Source: Trichodelitschia bisporula
Taxonomy: Eukaryota; Ascomycota; Dothideomycetes; Phaeotrichales; Phaeotrichaceae
NCBI GenBank assembly: GCA_010356995.1
Contig: ML996698.1
Coordinates: 802,064 to 866,063, forward strand
Length of the DNA stretch: 64,000 nt
Direction of reading: 5' to 3'
Shown: positions 23,051 through 33,525 of the stretch, piece by piece
How positions within the stretch are numbered: position 1 is the stretch's first letter
How the letters are laid out: each line of letters starts with the position of its first letter
Position numbers and translations under genes: made by a program
The notes under the pieces: generated by a model
Seen by the model: only the letters and a program-made list of their open reading frames with translations
The model's database searches: none
What the model was told of the DNA's origin: nothing

Positions 23051-24010
23051 TCAGAAGGGAAACCCGAGCAAGCCAGTGGTCAGGAAGCGATCATCCTTCT
23101 CGAACTTGTCCTGCAACTTCTTCAACTCAGTCACGTCCCAGTTGGCGTACACAAGGCGGCCTCTGACGAATGCCGCCTCGGGGCTGGAAGCCCACACCGC
23201 AAAATGTGCCGGAAGAGTGGCTGTCACGGTTAGCCGAGTCCTGGTCAAGATCACAAGGGAACGTACGAGTATCCGGGGTAGGAATGTTCATGGCCGACTT
23301 TTCATTCATTGCCGTCTTGACCACGCCGGGGTGGAAGTTCAGGACCTGGACGTCAGGGTACTGCGCGGCGACCAGCTCGACCACCTTCGCAGCCGCGAGT
23401 TTCGACGCCGTGTAACTGGAGAAATATCCAGCCATCTCTGAAGGCAATGCCACGACACCGGAGCTCGTAGCTACGAAGGCGGCGTTGGGCTTGTGGCTGG
23501 GGAGGAAAGCGTTGGCAACGATGAAGGTGCCCTTCACGTTGATCTAGGACGGTCAGTCATGTCCACGGTCTTGTCAAATCAACGCACCTCGAACCCAGTC
23601 CACCAATCCTTGAGGTCCCCACTGCCAATAACGGGGCCGGGCTGGGACAAATACGCCGCATTATGGACGAGTACGTCCCAGGCGCCAATCTTCTTCGCCG
23701 CCTCTTGGACAGACGCCTCGTCGGCGATGTCGGCGCGGTGCACTGTGACCTTGATGCCGGGGAACTCCTTTTCAACGACGTCCTTGGACTCGTTCAACGT
23801 CGCAACGGTGCGGCCTAGGATGTGGATGTCTTTCGAGCCTGCGAGAGCGAAGGCCTGCACCGTGGCGCGACCGATGCCCGTGCCGGCACCGGTGATGACG
23901 ACGGTCTTATCGGCCGCCGAGAGCTCGGGGCGGCGAGGGTCGATGGCCGCATAGGTGTCGTTGTGGATGGTGAGGGGGACCTCGGGGAGAACGACCTCTT
24001 TGTCGGTCAT
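23051..24010 (-). CDS. short-chain dehydrogenase/reductase (SDR), 289 aa
   Basis: An NAD(P)-dependent oxidoreductase of the classical SDR fold. Exons are 24010-23588, 23543-23267 and 23220-23051, in phase and summing to 290 codons. The cofactor motif is TGAGTGIG, the structural motif is HNAAYLS (usual form NNAG), and the active site is TSSGVV followed by YTASK (catalytic Tyr and Lys). The acidic tail DKFEKDDRF and the short N-terminal extension before the Rossmann fold are common in fungal paralogs. The substrate is unknown. The gene has a TATA box about 160 bp upstream and faces the bZIP gene tail to tail. Confidence 0.92.
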
Positions 24011-24170
24011 TGTTGTGGTGAGAGGGTTTATTGGGTGCTTAGTGTTGGTGCTGGGAGTTGGGGAAGAAGGTGAAGGGATGAAGATGAGCTGAGAGTCTGT
24101 GAAGCTGCTTGATGCTAACCGAGTGAAGCTGTTGTTGTTGTTGTTTGTCTCATGGGGTGGAGAGCGACCT

Positions 24171-24180
24171 TCATATATAC
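24171..24180 (-). promoter_or_regulatory. TATA box of the SDR gene
   Basis: On the minus strand GTATATATGA lies about 160 bp upstream of the SDR start codon at 24010, a spacing that fits a fungal core promoter with a long leader. Confidence 0.4.
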
Positions 24181-24796
24181 CCGATTCTCGTCTATGCTTA
24201 CGAGAAGCTCTGCGGGGCTCTGCGGGGCCCCACAGGGGTCAATGGCTGACTCGCTGATACGCAGTTGCGCTACGTCGTCAGCCTATTCTTTAGGTTGTGT
24301 GGAGTTTCATGGGACAATTTCTAAGCCGGAACCTCTCCCGGAGGTAGCTATCGCATGTATCGGGCTAAAGTCGCGCCGCGTTAAGGAACGCCATCGGGCT
24401 CAACAACGGGTGGATCAGTAACTCTGCGGACAGCCTTATCATCTTGGCAAGTATTGTAAACATGAACTGCTTGTTAAACTAAGTTTGGAGAAGAAAGATC
24501 TGGAAAAGTGCTTTAAGACGGAGTTACTTCTATTCGCCGGCTGGGCATGCATGACGTGCTCTCCATGTGAATTCTGCGCGCTCACTAAAAACCTTGCCTG
24601 GTCTTGGAAAGGGGGCCTTTCAGCCGATCTGCACGACGATGACAAACCCATATAACAGTGGAGGCGACATGTCTAGCCTTTGTAATGGCGTTAGGATTCG
24701 AATTTAGGACCAAATTTCTCGGTAGAGGTCCGGTTAACCTCAGCTGTTGGAATAGGGCTCGCCGCCACCTTACTCAAGACGTAACCTCGATTAACC

Positions 24797-24885
24797 ACCA
24801 TGCCTGAGGCCTCAACCACATTACAAACCATTCCTGAGGCTTCAACATATTACAAACCGTGCCTTAGGCGTCATATATTTCACAC
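24797..24885 (+). repeat. imperfect short tandem repeat, three units of about 30 bp
   Basis: Three consecutive segments start ACCATGCCTGAGGCCTCAAC, ACCATTCCTGAGGCTTCAAC and ACCGTGCCTTAGGCGTCATA, the first two continuing with an ATTACAA-type tail. Each contains a palindromic CCTGAGG-like core that could pair with the next one. Confidence 0.65.
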
Positions 24886-25384
24886 CTCAGGCACCGGCGA
24901 ATTTAAAGTGTCCGAGTCTTTGAGCGCACCTCATGAGGCCGAAATAGAGATCTCACGACGGATGTGCGTCATAGACGCCTCTCACAGGGCTGCCCGATCT
25001 ATCAGATCGTTGCGCAATGCGTGGTTGTTCAGCGAAGTCGAGATTAGTGAACGTCCACGATGGGGCCAGGGACTGCACGACGGGCCGCCCACGAGGGTCC
25101 CTGTGGGCCCTTTGTTGTGGATAGGGCTGACGTCACATTCTGCAACGTAATTCTTACATTGCCCTTCAACGAGATCGTTTGACTTGCATGGGATGTCAAG
25201 CAGTAAATGGGACCTGCAGACGTGAACTAATCCCGGGTACGTGTGGCGTAGTGTGGCTGGGAGTTACCCCGCCACACCCGCGAGCAAGGAACGTCATGAC
25301 CCAAGCAAGGCGAGACACCTTGTGTGCCCAGCACATCCAACTTCAACCTCACCTCTCACCACGCGAAGGCGATCTCCAGCAACC

Positions 25385-26012
25385 ATGGCGGATGTCTCGC
25401 ACTCCTCGCTCGAAGAGTATGGCAATGAGTTCGCCGCGCGCGCCCGCGCCACCTTCGACAGCTTCACCGACTTCGCGCTGCGGGACAACGTGCTTGAAGT
25501 CGCCGTCGGGCTGATGTGCGTGTCCCTTCCAAACCCTTGACCCATCTAACGTCCTCAGTCTTGCAGCTGCGTTCTCCGCCGTGGCCAACAGTCTCGTAAC
25601 CGATATCCTGCTCCCCGTTGTCTCGCTCATCCCGTGGATAAACCGCAATCTGGACGAGCGGTTCGCGGTCATGCGGCCCGGCCCCCAGTATCGCTATCCC
25701 AACGGCACGGTAGTCGGGTATAACACGCGGGCGCAGGCGCTGGAGGATGGCGCGCTGATTTGGGCGTGGGGCGCGTTTTTAGATGCTGTGCTGCGATTTC
25801 TGCTCATTGCTGCGAGCTTGTTTGCGATTGCGAGGATATATGGGTATGTGGCCGATGACAACATTATCAAGAAGCAGGTCAGGTGTAAGGAGTGCAGGAA
25901 GTATATCAGTGAGAAGGCGAGGCGGTGTTTTAATTGTACGAGTTGGCAGGATGGGAGGGAGGATGTGAAGCCGAGGGGGGGTGGGGGGCAGGGGGAGGAT
26001 TTGTTGTCGTGA
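25385..26012 (+). CDS. mscL: large-conductance mechanosensitive channel (MscL-type), 194 aa
   Basis: A small membrane channel of the MscL family, which in bacteria opens under membrane tension to release osmolytes. Exons are 25385-25515 and 25559-26012, joined in phase (195 codons). The first helix is typical: FTDFALRDNVLEVAVGL across the intron to LAAAFSAVANSLVTDILLP. The second helix is GALIWAWGAFLDAVLRFLL and IAASLFAIARIYG. Fungal members add a C-terminal CxxC pair (CKECRKYISEKARRCFNC) that may bind zinc, as here. The last residues (KPRGGGGQGEDLLS) are low-complexity and coincide with a local DNA duplication that continues past the stop. Confidence 0.93.
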
Positions 26013-26230
26013 TGGGTGTAGGTGCTCCCCCACGTGTTTGTGTTTGAGCAAGCGTTAGTGTTTTGTTGGATACCCTCTTGTGGCAGGATTGGAGGGAGGA
26101 TGGGCCGCCGAGGTGAAGTGGGGGGCAAGAGGAGGATTTGTTGTCGTGATGGTTGTAGGTGCTCCCCTCTTGTGTTTGTGTTTGAGCTTGAGCTTGAGCA
26201 AGCGTTAGTGTTCGGACGAATACCTCTTGC
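25946..26230 (+). repeat. ~135-bp tandem duplication covering the 3' end of the MscL gene
   Basis: Unit 1 (about 25946-26080) and unit 2 (about 26081-26230) share GGCAGGAT, GGAGGGAGGATG, GAGGATTTGTTGTCGTGATG, GTAGGTGCTCCC, GTGTTTGTGTTTGAG, GCAAGCGTTAGTGTT and an ATACC end. Unit 1 contains the last ~22 codons and the stop of the channel gene, and unit 2 repeats them as 3' flank. Unit 2 has an extra GAGCTT expansion. Confidence 0.85.
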
Positions 26231-26324
26231 GGCAGATTGCTGTGCGGCAGTACGCCATACGTTGCGGCATGCGACATTCCCTTTATAATCCCCGTTGATG
26301 GGCATAGTATTATTGAGGGCGAAC

Positions 26325-26556
26325 CCGGGGCCACTGTGGCCCAGTGGGACAAACTACCAACTTGGCCTTAGCCTACCCCGCAGGGCCCCACAATCCAGCC
26401 AGGTCCTGGGTTTGACCCTCGATCCTCGCACAATATTTACTACTATATCACTTACATATTGAACAACTTGAAAAACCCCCCAGCTTCAGCTGGCCACTGA
26501 AGCTGGGCGGTTTTCGTAGCCCCGAAAGGGGCGAGCCTTTTGCTTCTATGATCTTT
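26325..26556 (+). mobile_element. Pol III-type SINE-like unit with a tRNA-like head and two 3' hairpins
   Basis: TGGCCCAGTGGG (about 26338) fits the A-box consensus of a tRNA promoter, and GGGTTTGACCC (about 26407) resembles a B box some 70 nt later. Downstream, CCCAGCTTCAG and CTGAAGCTGGG form a strong hairpin (about 26468-26516), followed by GCCCCGAAAGGGGC, a stem with a GAAA loop. The stretch ends in TTTTTTT (about 26549), a Pol III terminator signal. The head does not fold into an orthodox tRNA by eye. No target-site duplication was found. Confidence 0.4.
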
Positions 26557-26954
26557 TTTTATGAATTGAACTTTTGTACATTTGCTAATGTCGCATCTTT
26601 TTGTGTTGGTGTCTGAACATTGGTGCTCGTTCTTGTCTCATCTTTTGGTGATGACGGTGGTCCTGGTGTTGACTTGAGACGGAAGCATGGTGGCCCGGCT
26701 GCTGCTCTACGGCTACGTTAAGCGATCTCCGTTTTTTTATAAGGTCTACGGATCCCATACTGCAGCAAAAGCCTCCGCCTCTTCGTCAGTGTGTACTTGC
26801 AGTTGGGCTTGCTGATCATGGATGCCGCCCTCATCGACAGCGATGCTCTGTCTTGTCGACCAATCAGGGACCGCCGTTCCGTCTAGCACCCCCTGTCAGC
26901 CTCGCCGTCTAGAACTATCTTCTAGCTCTACGACTGATGTCCTGAGGGGCTCAC

Positions 26955-27140
26955 GGCACGTGTATACAATATGGTAATTGCGAAGATAGATTGGAAGACG
27001 AGGGGAGAGAGAGAGTCAGAGACTTTCGAGGTTTAATCACACGATAACAGGTATCCTCCTTTGCTCCTTCCTTCCATCATACTTGCATTACATCACGTCC
27101 CTGCTTACATAAGAATGCTCCTTCCATAACCACATCAACT
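26955..27140 (+). repeat. dispersed repeat family R1, copy 2
   Basis: It carries the ordered R1 blocks GAGAGAGTCAGAGACTTTCGAG, shortened here to GAGTCAGAGACTTTCGAG, then GTATCCTCCTTTGCTCCTTC, CATCACGTCCCTG and AAGAATGCTCCTTCC. It is followed to about 27290 by a loose ATCACCACTCA-rich simple repeat. Confidence 0.7.
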
Positions 27141-28111
27141 ACCACCAGGTTTTGCATCACCGCTCAGTTAGCACCATCAATCACACATCACCACTCAATG
27201 CCATCACTTAAGTATCACCACTCGGCATCATAGTCAACGTCATCACTCAGCACCATCACTCAAACATCACCACAACATTGACAGGCAGGCAGAGATGGCA
27301 GTGCTCTAGGGCCCCTACTATGCTCGCATGGTAGCTGCCTTAGGGCCCGGGGAGACCGCTGGTCTAGGCGGGTAGGCCGGGTGTGTCTGCGCCTGCGTCC
27401 TGCCTAGCTAGTAGGAGCCCCCGGGGGTGCGGGCTGGTACATGGACCGGCCTGCCCCCGCTGCCTAGCTAGTCATGTCATTCTGTTGTTTCCCCCCCCAC
27501 ACCCTGCACTTGCCTTTCAACATCATCACTCAACGCTATCGATCTTGCTCTTCATTTCTTCAGACGCCCTTATGGGCATCGGGATTGGTAGTACCGACTT
27601 CCCCGCTTTATACGCCTCAATATCCAAGGTCCGTCTCTTCTCACAGCCTACTTGGCGGGCTGGGTGAGGCAGAACCGCCAGGCGAGGATGGAAATCCCTG
27701 GGATTTACACTCCAGATGGGTTGGGAGGGCTGCAGTGCGGTCGCTGGTTCTATCAGCAGAGGACCGGCGCCGACCCGTTGAGAGGCAATGGGGGTTTGCA
27801 GCCGACATGGATATGGCAGGGCTGAGCCGACAATGTAAGTTGCTTCAAGTGCACGATTGTCCGTTGGTTTTGCATGCTTCAACCAGTTGTACTTTCTTGG
27901 GTGCCCAATAACCATTGTCAGATGGTAGGACCCCAGGAGCGTCTCCATTGCTGGATCTTACCTCTCAGTGCTCTCAATCCAGCGCAATAATTAACAATAA
28001 GTCACACAGTCTTCCCCACCGATTCATATACTTCCATCGACCTACGCAGTTATCAATACCGAAACCTCCACAAAAGCCACCTAAACGACCTCCTGGCTCC
28101 TTGGCCAGCTC

Positions 28112-28695
28112 ATGGACATGAGCTTCTTTTACAAAACCGGAAACATGGTCTTGAAGAACTGGCAGAAGCGCCGCGCCGCCATAGTCTCGAATCACCCCTC
28201 CCAACCCCTCGGAGCGGACGAGCTAGATCTCAGCGAAAAGATCACAGGCCTAATATTCGATCGAGAGATGCGCCAAACATTACTTTACGAATGGCTCATC
28301 GAGAAGGGCCTGTGGTCTTCAGCAAGCCAGCCAATCCAACTCGGGGACCCCTCGCAGTGGCCCCCGCTAATTTCGTCCCCCATCTTCTCCGACAGGCCAC
28401 ATTCGGAACTCGATGTGCTTGCCGGTGGAATGAAAGACGCCATACTGGCGAATATTGCTGCGCGGAGGGCGAGCCACTGCAACGGTTCAGATTTCTGGAG
28501 GCGGATTTGCGCTTCGACCTGTTCCTTGCTAGGATGGAGACGGAAACTCAGGGGCCTGGGTGCCCGGGTTGGTTTGCGGCTTTGTTCGGTACCGGGATAC
28601 AGGAGGCGAGGCGCTTGGTGGACCGGGATGAGTGGTTGCTTATCATTCTACTGAATATGGCGGCGGGGAGGCTTTCTTTCGTGGGGAGGGAGTGA
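28112..28695 (+). pseudogene. hypothetical protein, reading frame shifts part way
   Basis: From ATG 28112 the product (MDMSFFYKTGNMVLKNW, then SEKITGLIFDREMRQTLLYE, SELDVLAGGMKDAILANIA) looks coding for about 110 residues. After about 28460 the coding look moves to the next frame (LQRFRFLEADLRFDLFLARM, IQEARRLVDRDEWLLIILL) and ends at 28695. There is no convincing intron at the switch, so this is either a one-step frameshift in a dying gene or a sequencing error. I do not recognise the family. Confidence 0.4.
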
Positions 28696-28799
28696 AGCAG
28701 GATGAGATCACGGAAGTTGAGGAGGCGTATGAGGAGGTATACATAGCAATTCTTGCCGCTCCTTAAAGGAAGCATAGGCTTGCCACGTACAATGCTGCG

Positions 28800-28945
28800 G
28801 TGCGTAGTACAAGTTTGACAAAGGGTGAGGAAGAGAGGAAAGTCGGAGAGCTCGAGATTAGATACACTGTGGGTGCCAAGTATCCTCCGATGCTCCATCT
28901 TCCCATTATGAGCACATCGCCATGTCCCTTCCAAAAGTAACATGC
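28800..28945 (+). repeat. dispersed repeat family R1, copy 3
   Basis: A more diverged copy: GAGGAAGAGAGGAAAG, GCTCGAGATTAGATACAC, GTGCCAAGTATCCTCC and GCTCCATCTTCCCATTATG appear in the R1 order, and AACATGCTCCGG follows as in copy 6. Confidence 0.5.
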
Positions 28946-29075
28946 TCCGGCCTCCCATCGTGCGCACAATACCATGTTTCTTCCCAAGAGTTAGTCAAGG
29001 GCTTACGGCATGAATATGTACAAAGATTGTGCTGGATGTGACGTCGGTATTACACGTACCATATCGCCTAAGCCC

Positions 29076-30761
29076 CTAACAAGAAATAGAGGCTACCCGT
29101 AGAGGAGAGTGAGCATACTCCCACCATCCCTGCCGTCGCCTCTGTCTGGTGGCTGCCCTAACGAGGTGTAGCGTCGTACGATAGACTTCACCTCCGACAT
29201 GGAGTACGATGGCTCCGCGTACACCACTGCGTCTTTTGGCCGCCGACCGAGCCATTTCAAAAAAGACCCATGGGAAGTTGATTGGTGAGCGGAATTCACA
29301 CTTGTGATAGATGGCTCTATCCAGGCAGTTGTTAGGACACCACTTGAGTTCAATGTTCTGAAGGGCAGACTGGCAAGCCTCCAATTTGTGAACTGTCTCG
29401 GGTATCCAGTGCTTGCGCTCGAGCCCGACACCACCACGGTCCCGAGCATATGTGTCAAAGATTGCCGCTTGCCAAACTGGGTCTAAGTCCAGATCGATCT
29501 CAAGAGTGCGCAGCTTTGGAGCTAGAATCCTGCAGCACATGCTTATTGATGGTGAAGGGGGGTTGCTCGGAAATTGCAAACTGAGGAACTCCAGATGAGG
29601 AAACCCAGAGACGTCTAGGTCGCACATGACCACATTGTGCCGCACATACTCCCCTTGCAGAGCAACTCTGATTTCAAGTCTTGTCAAGACTTCCGGTAAT
29701 CATCCAAACCCGGCTGAAAGAAAATGCGGCTGGGAGAAGGCAAGTTGGAAGCGTTGAAGCAAATGGGGTGCAGGATGATCTCATGCAAAGGCCAATGTCG
29801 ACTTGTCATGAACTCAAAAAGTTCTTTGTAAGGTATTTTGTTCCTCCCGTCACAGCTTGTTAGGCGAGCGAGGGGTAGGCTGCCTTTTTGACTGTGACAG
29901 GCGATTAGCAACGGAAGAAATGGGAAATCGGGGGGGTGGGGGGGGGTTCGGTAAATGGAAACGAAAACGAAAACGAAAATCCCGGTATTTGGACATACCG
30001 ACTGACCTTGGATGAGACTTTTCTATTTCCCATGCTGCCGAGTGGCGGTATGTTAAGCAGCTCGACTTCGCTCCAGGAATAGACAATCAGCCCATCAGTG
30101 AATACACCATTGCAGCCTAGACGACGCGTACCATTATTGCAGGCTTTGACTCGAAGGCGTCAAAGATGCTCCAAATTTCCGAGTGCTTCGAAGGCCACCA
30201 TCAAGACCCGCCCGGCACCGTGTCTGTCAGAGAAGCCATACCGCGGTGATTTGAATTCGATTATCTTGACTTCGTGAACATTCCATAGCCAAGTGAGAAT
30301 GTCCCTGGTGGACAGCAACTCATGGTCATAGAGTTGAGTGCTGTCTTGAGTTCATAGTAGCCGGCGCAAATGACGAGTCTTTTGCAGAGCTTCCGGAGTT
30401 CTGGATTAGCTTTCAGCGAGCGATGCAGCAGCTCTGACCCATTCCGATGTCGCGGGTGGTTGGGATTGTTCGAGGTTCGGAAGACATCCACAGGGTTATT
30501 TCGCCCGACTTCGTAGCAGATGGTACCGTAGAGTAGAACATATGCAACTTCACGAAACCTCTCACAGACACCATCGATCTTGCGATAGTCCCTTTTTTCT
30601 AAGTGATGGGTGATAAACTCCATGCGGTAACTTTCCCTACGGCAGAAGATCGAGCTTTTCTCCGTGTCAGACACCCTGCCAGCCTCCTCAAAAATTAGAA
30701 GGAGGAGCTCGGTCGGAAGCTTGAGAATGGGTGCTGGGAGGGGCTTATCGAGGTTCTTCAT
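29076..30761 (-). pseudogene. F-box/LRR-like protein gene, apparently decaying
   Basis: From ATG 30761 the product begins MKNLDKPLPAPILKLPTEL followed by LLLIFEEAG, the F-box start (LPTELLLLIFE), then IDGVCERFREVAYVLLY. F-box proteins recruit substrates to SCF ubiquitin ligases. The continuation changes frame near 30340 (DHELLSTRDILTWLWNVHEV, IIEFKSPRYGFSDRHG) and meets a TGA after NLEHL near 30170. The frame then resumes as RLRVKACNNGTRRLGCNG, and leucine-rich-repeat-like segments follow to 29076 (DLDVSGFPHLEFLSLQFPS, LAPKLRTLEIDLDLDPVW). Short introns could explain part of this, but no good donor-acceptor pair fits, so I call it a pseudogene. Confidence 0.55.
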
Positions 30762-30857
30762 TGCCGAAGAGTGTGGATTGAAGAGACGGTAGAAGCTGTT
30801 GCAAAGGATATAGAGGCGCATGTAGAGGTTGCTGCATGACTTTTCGTCGAGGTCCAC

Positions 30858-32215
30858 CTCGGTTTTAAAGGGCCAGATTGCGAGTCCCTTGGGGAGGCGT
30901 TGAACGGGACCGCGTCAGCATCGTCGTCATCTTGCTCATAGTTCTCCGGCGATCTTGTCAACCGTATCAAAGACGAAGCCAGCTCTCGTGAGGCAACATC
31001 GGCCCGAGTTGCTATATGGCAACGAGGGTCCATAAGAACCAACAGGCTTAGCTGGGTGTCCTGCTGGCCTCTTAGTAATCCCTTGGGTCCTGAAGCCGTA
31101 AGGTAAGAAGATGCCGCAGTCCATGACCACTTGGTGACTTATCCTGCGTGCGCTGCTGTTCAATCAGCGTCAAAACTTAGATGCAGGCAACTGGCTCGTT
31201 TCGTAGGTGGCAAGTTAACCCGTAAATTAGGGAATTGTAAGAGAGACGCGTGGCCTATCCGGCAACGGAGCCTTCTGTCCTCTGATGCTCATCGTCTCGA
31301 TAACCGCGCAAGTACCTCTCAATCGAGGGTGTCAGGCCATCATAGCGTCCTCTCATGAGAGCTGGGGCCGACGCTCTCCCACAAGTTCGACTGCACCACT
31401 CTCCGGAAGCTGTTACCTGCTTGCCACCTTCTTTGGTCATACACGTGTCGTGTACCTTCGTTGTCAGCGATGAACCTAAGAAGCTCACCGTACATTCCGA
31501 CGCCGCGCCATACCTCATGATTTGCAATATCGTTCAATACCGGGTACCGACTACGCGATGACGCCGTCACGCCAGGGTTCAGCACCGAACAGCTGTACTG
31601 GCAGTAAATCTCTCAGAAGTCAAGTATTTCCGGTAGGCGCTATGCCTCACACCTATGGTTAGTCAAATGCAAGCGGAAGACGTGTCGTTGCGGTACTACC
31701 ATACGTATGCAGGTTGTTTGTGGAGTGACGTCGAGCTCCGGCCCAACCACCTTGCGTCGGCCGGTACAACCCCCAAGGCTGACTAACCAGGCACACGTCA
31801 CGGTTCCCCACAATCCCCCAGTCCCAGAAAGAAACACCAAGCGCGCGGCAGACCCTCCATGGAATCGAGTACTCGATCAATTCACTATAGACATTACGCG
31901 GTTGGCTGGCGGGATGTGGGTGCCCGTTCTCGCATACAGGATTCCGCACGAATACGAGGAGAGCTGCGCATCGGCATACCGCCGCGGTCACCCGACCCGA
32001 GTACCGGCCCGAGCAGCAGCATCTCGGCATCCACCTCAGACCCTCTCCCTCGCTCCCACACCTCAACCGCCGCTTATCCCAATAACCCAACCCACGACAC
32101 AGTCATCACAAAAGTCTGTTTTAGTAAACCCGCTCCACCCATGCCGCTCCAGCCATGCTGCTCATCAAATCCGTACAAACGCCCCATTCCCTCCGCAAAG
32201 CACCCCCAGCCCAGC
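30858..32215. other. intergenic, no gene recognised
   Basis: About 1.36 kb with overlapping short frames on both strands and no domain, exon pattern or repeat that I can support. Confidence 0.4.
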
Positions 32216-32862
32216 CTACAGTACATCCCTCCTCTCATGACGTTCCCGATGCCTTCTGCTCCACTCCTCCTCCTCCCGTTCCTCAGGCCTTCTCCAACTC
32301 TCCTCATCCTCCCTCCGCCACCTCTCCAACCTCTCCTCACGCGCCTCCACCACCACACCAGCAGACGTAGCCGCTTCCTCCCCCTCCGTGGTTACCACCC
32401 CGCCNNNNNNNNNNNNNNNCCCCCCCCAATCCCCCTCACTCCTCCTATCCAAGCTATCCCTCCCATTCTCAGTCGCCCTCCTCAGTGGGTGAACACGCCT
32501 GGATATAAGATAAATCAGGATAAGCCCCAACGATAGCGCAAGCAAGATTCCCCCCACTATAGACCCTAATATCACACCCAGAAACGTGCCGTTAGATAAC
32601 GACGGGACTACGCGGTGCGAGTGCGGTGGCGAGGATGTAGCTGCCGCGGCGACGGTCGTGGAAGATGCGGCTTCGGATGTCAGGGCCGCGGTGTGCGGGA
32701 CGGAGGTTGGACTGGCGTCGTGGAGCGTGGACGCAAGACTCGGCGTAGACGTCGTCGGGCCTGAGTGATGTCGGCGCTGGTCACCCCGGCCACTAGAACT
32801 AGCGCGAGGCTCACGAAGACGACAAAAAGCACGACCCGCGGAGGTCGTGCGCCGCGGGGCAT
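32216..32862 (-). CDS. mucin-like single-pass membrane protein, frame broken near the N-terminus and interrupted by an assembly gap
   Basis: ATG 32862 opens a signal-peptide-like start (MPRGARPPRVVLFVVFVSLA, then LVLVAGVTSAD). The rest of the protein lies in the frame one base over: a Ser/Thr/Pro-rich stretch, a helix (NGTFLGVILGSIVGGILLAL, SLGLILIYLISRR) and a charged tail (REERLERWRREDEESWRR). The tail is interrupted by 15 N (five unknown residues) and ends at 32216. The frame change after VTSADITQ may be real decay or a base-calling error beside poorly resolved sequence. The layout and the MPR-start match the divergent gene at 33526, so the two are probably paralogs. Confidence 0.5.
32405..32419. 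other. assembly gap, 15 N
   Basis: Fifteen unknown bases lie inside a C-rich tract in the cytoplasmic-tail part of the minus-strand membrane protein gene. The gap length may be nominal. Confidence 1.
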
Positions 32863-33525
32863 GGTGATGTGCATCCGTAGAGGGAGAGAAGGAGCACTCA
32901 TGGGTCGTGGTATTTGAGGTCTGCATCCATTCCTTCACCGCATCCCCATCCCCACAGCCTCAGCCCTCCCTTAAAAATTCCAAAACACAAATCCAGCCCA
33001 GCCCCATCGCAAGGATCACCCCGCCGCCGTTACGCCACCCCACATCCGCACACCGCTTCAACCACTCACACGCCATCTCTCCGAGCACCACATGCAACCC
33101 CTCCCCGCCATCGCACATGGCATGCGTCCATGCTCCCGTCCCGTCTCACGTCCCGAAGCGGAAAGCTAGCTCGCGCAATTGTAAGGTTAGTCGCGCGATC
33201 AGCGTATCAATTCGATATCACGACACCACAGCGCAATGCGCACCGCACAACAGTACCATAAACTCCAATTCCCAATTGCAGCTCAATCCGCACGCGGTCA
33301 CCGCTCCTCAATATCTACAACCCCTCGTGCACACCGTCCCGTCCGCAACGCCCATCCCAGCGCCACCGCACAAAAAGCACACCCCGCATCCCAGCAACTC
33401 CTGACCCGTGCGCCTGCCCCAGCATGGGAGCATAACAATCCCAGAAACCCAGAAAATCAAAAACCCTCGACAACAAATAACCCACTGCTCCCACCGTCCT
33501 CGCGCTCATCCATCTATTTCTCACT
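32863..33525. promoter_or_regulatory. divergent intergenic region between two mucin-like membrane protein genes
   Basis: 663 bp separate the two start codons of the divergent pair. The stretch is rich in CCA/CAC and has no gene that I can support, so it should hold both promoters. Confidence 0.4.

Noticed and set aside
26468-26535. Hairpins followed by T-rich DNA as a bacterial rho-independent terminator
   Set aside because: The surroundings are fungal with spliced genes, and the A/B-box-like upstream motifs make a Pol III unit a better reading.
27383-27948. Overlapping open frames on both strands as a gene
   Set aside because: No consistent splice pattern, domain or coding bias picks one strand; a fragment (LAGWVRQNRQARMEIPGIY) looks protein-like but has no supportable exon structure.
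29930-29985. G-rich tract and ACGAAA microsatellite as a regulatory element
   Set aside because: Short simple-sequence DNA inside the decayed F-box gene with no further support.
31707-32240. Plus-strand 177-aa Pro-rich open frame
   Set aside because: It is composed of CCA/CCC-rich low complexity and overlaps the 3' end of the opposite-strand membrane protein gene.
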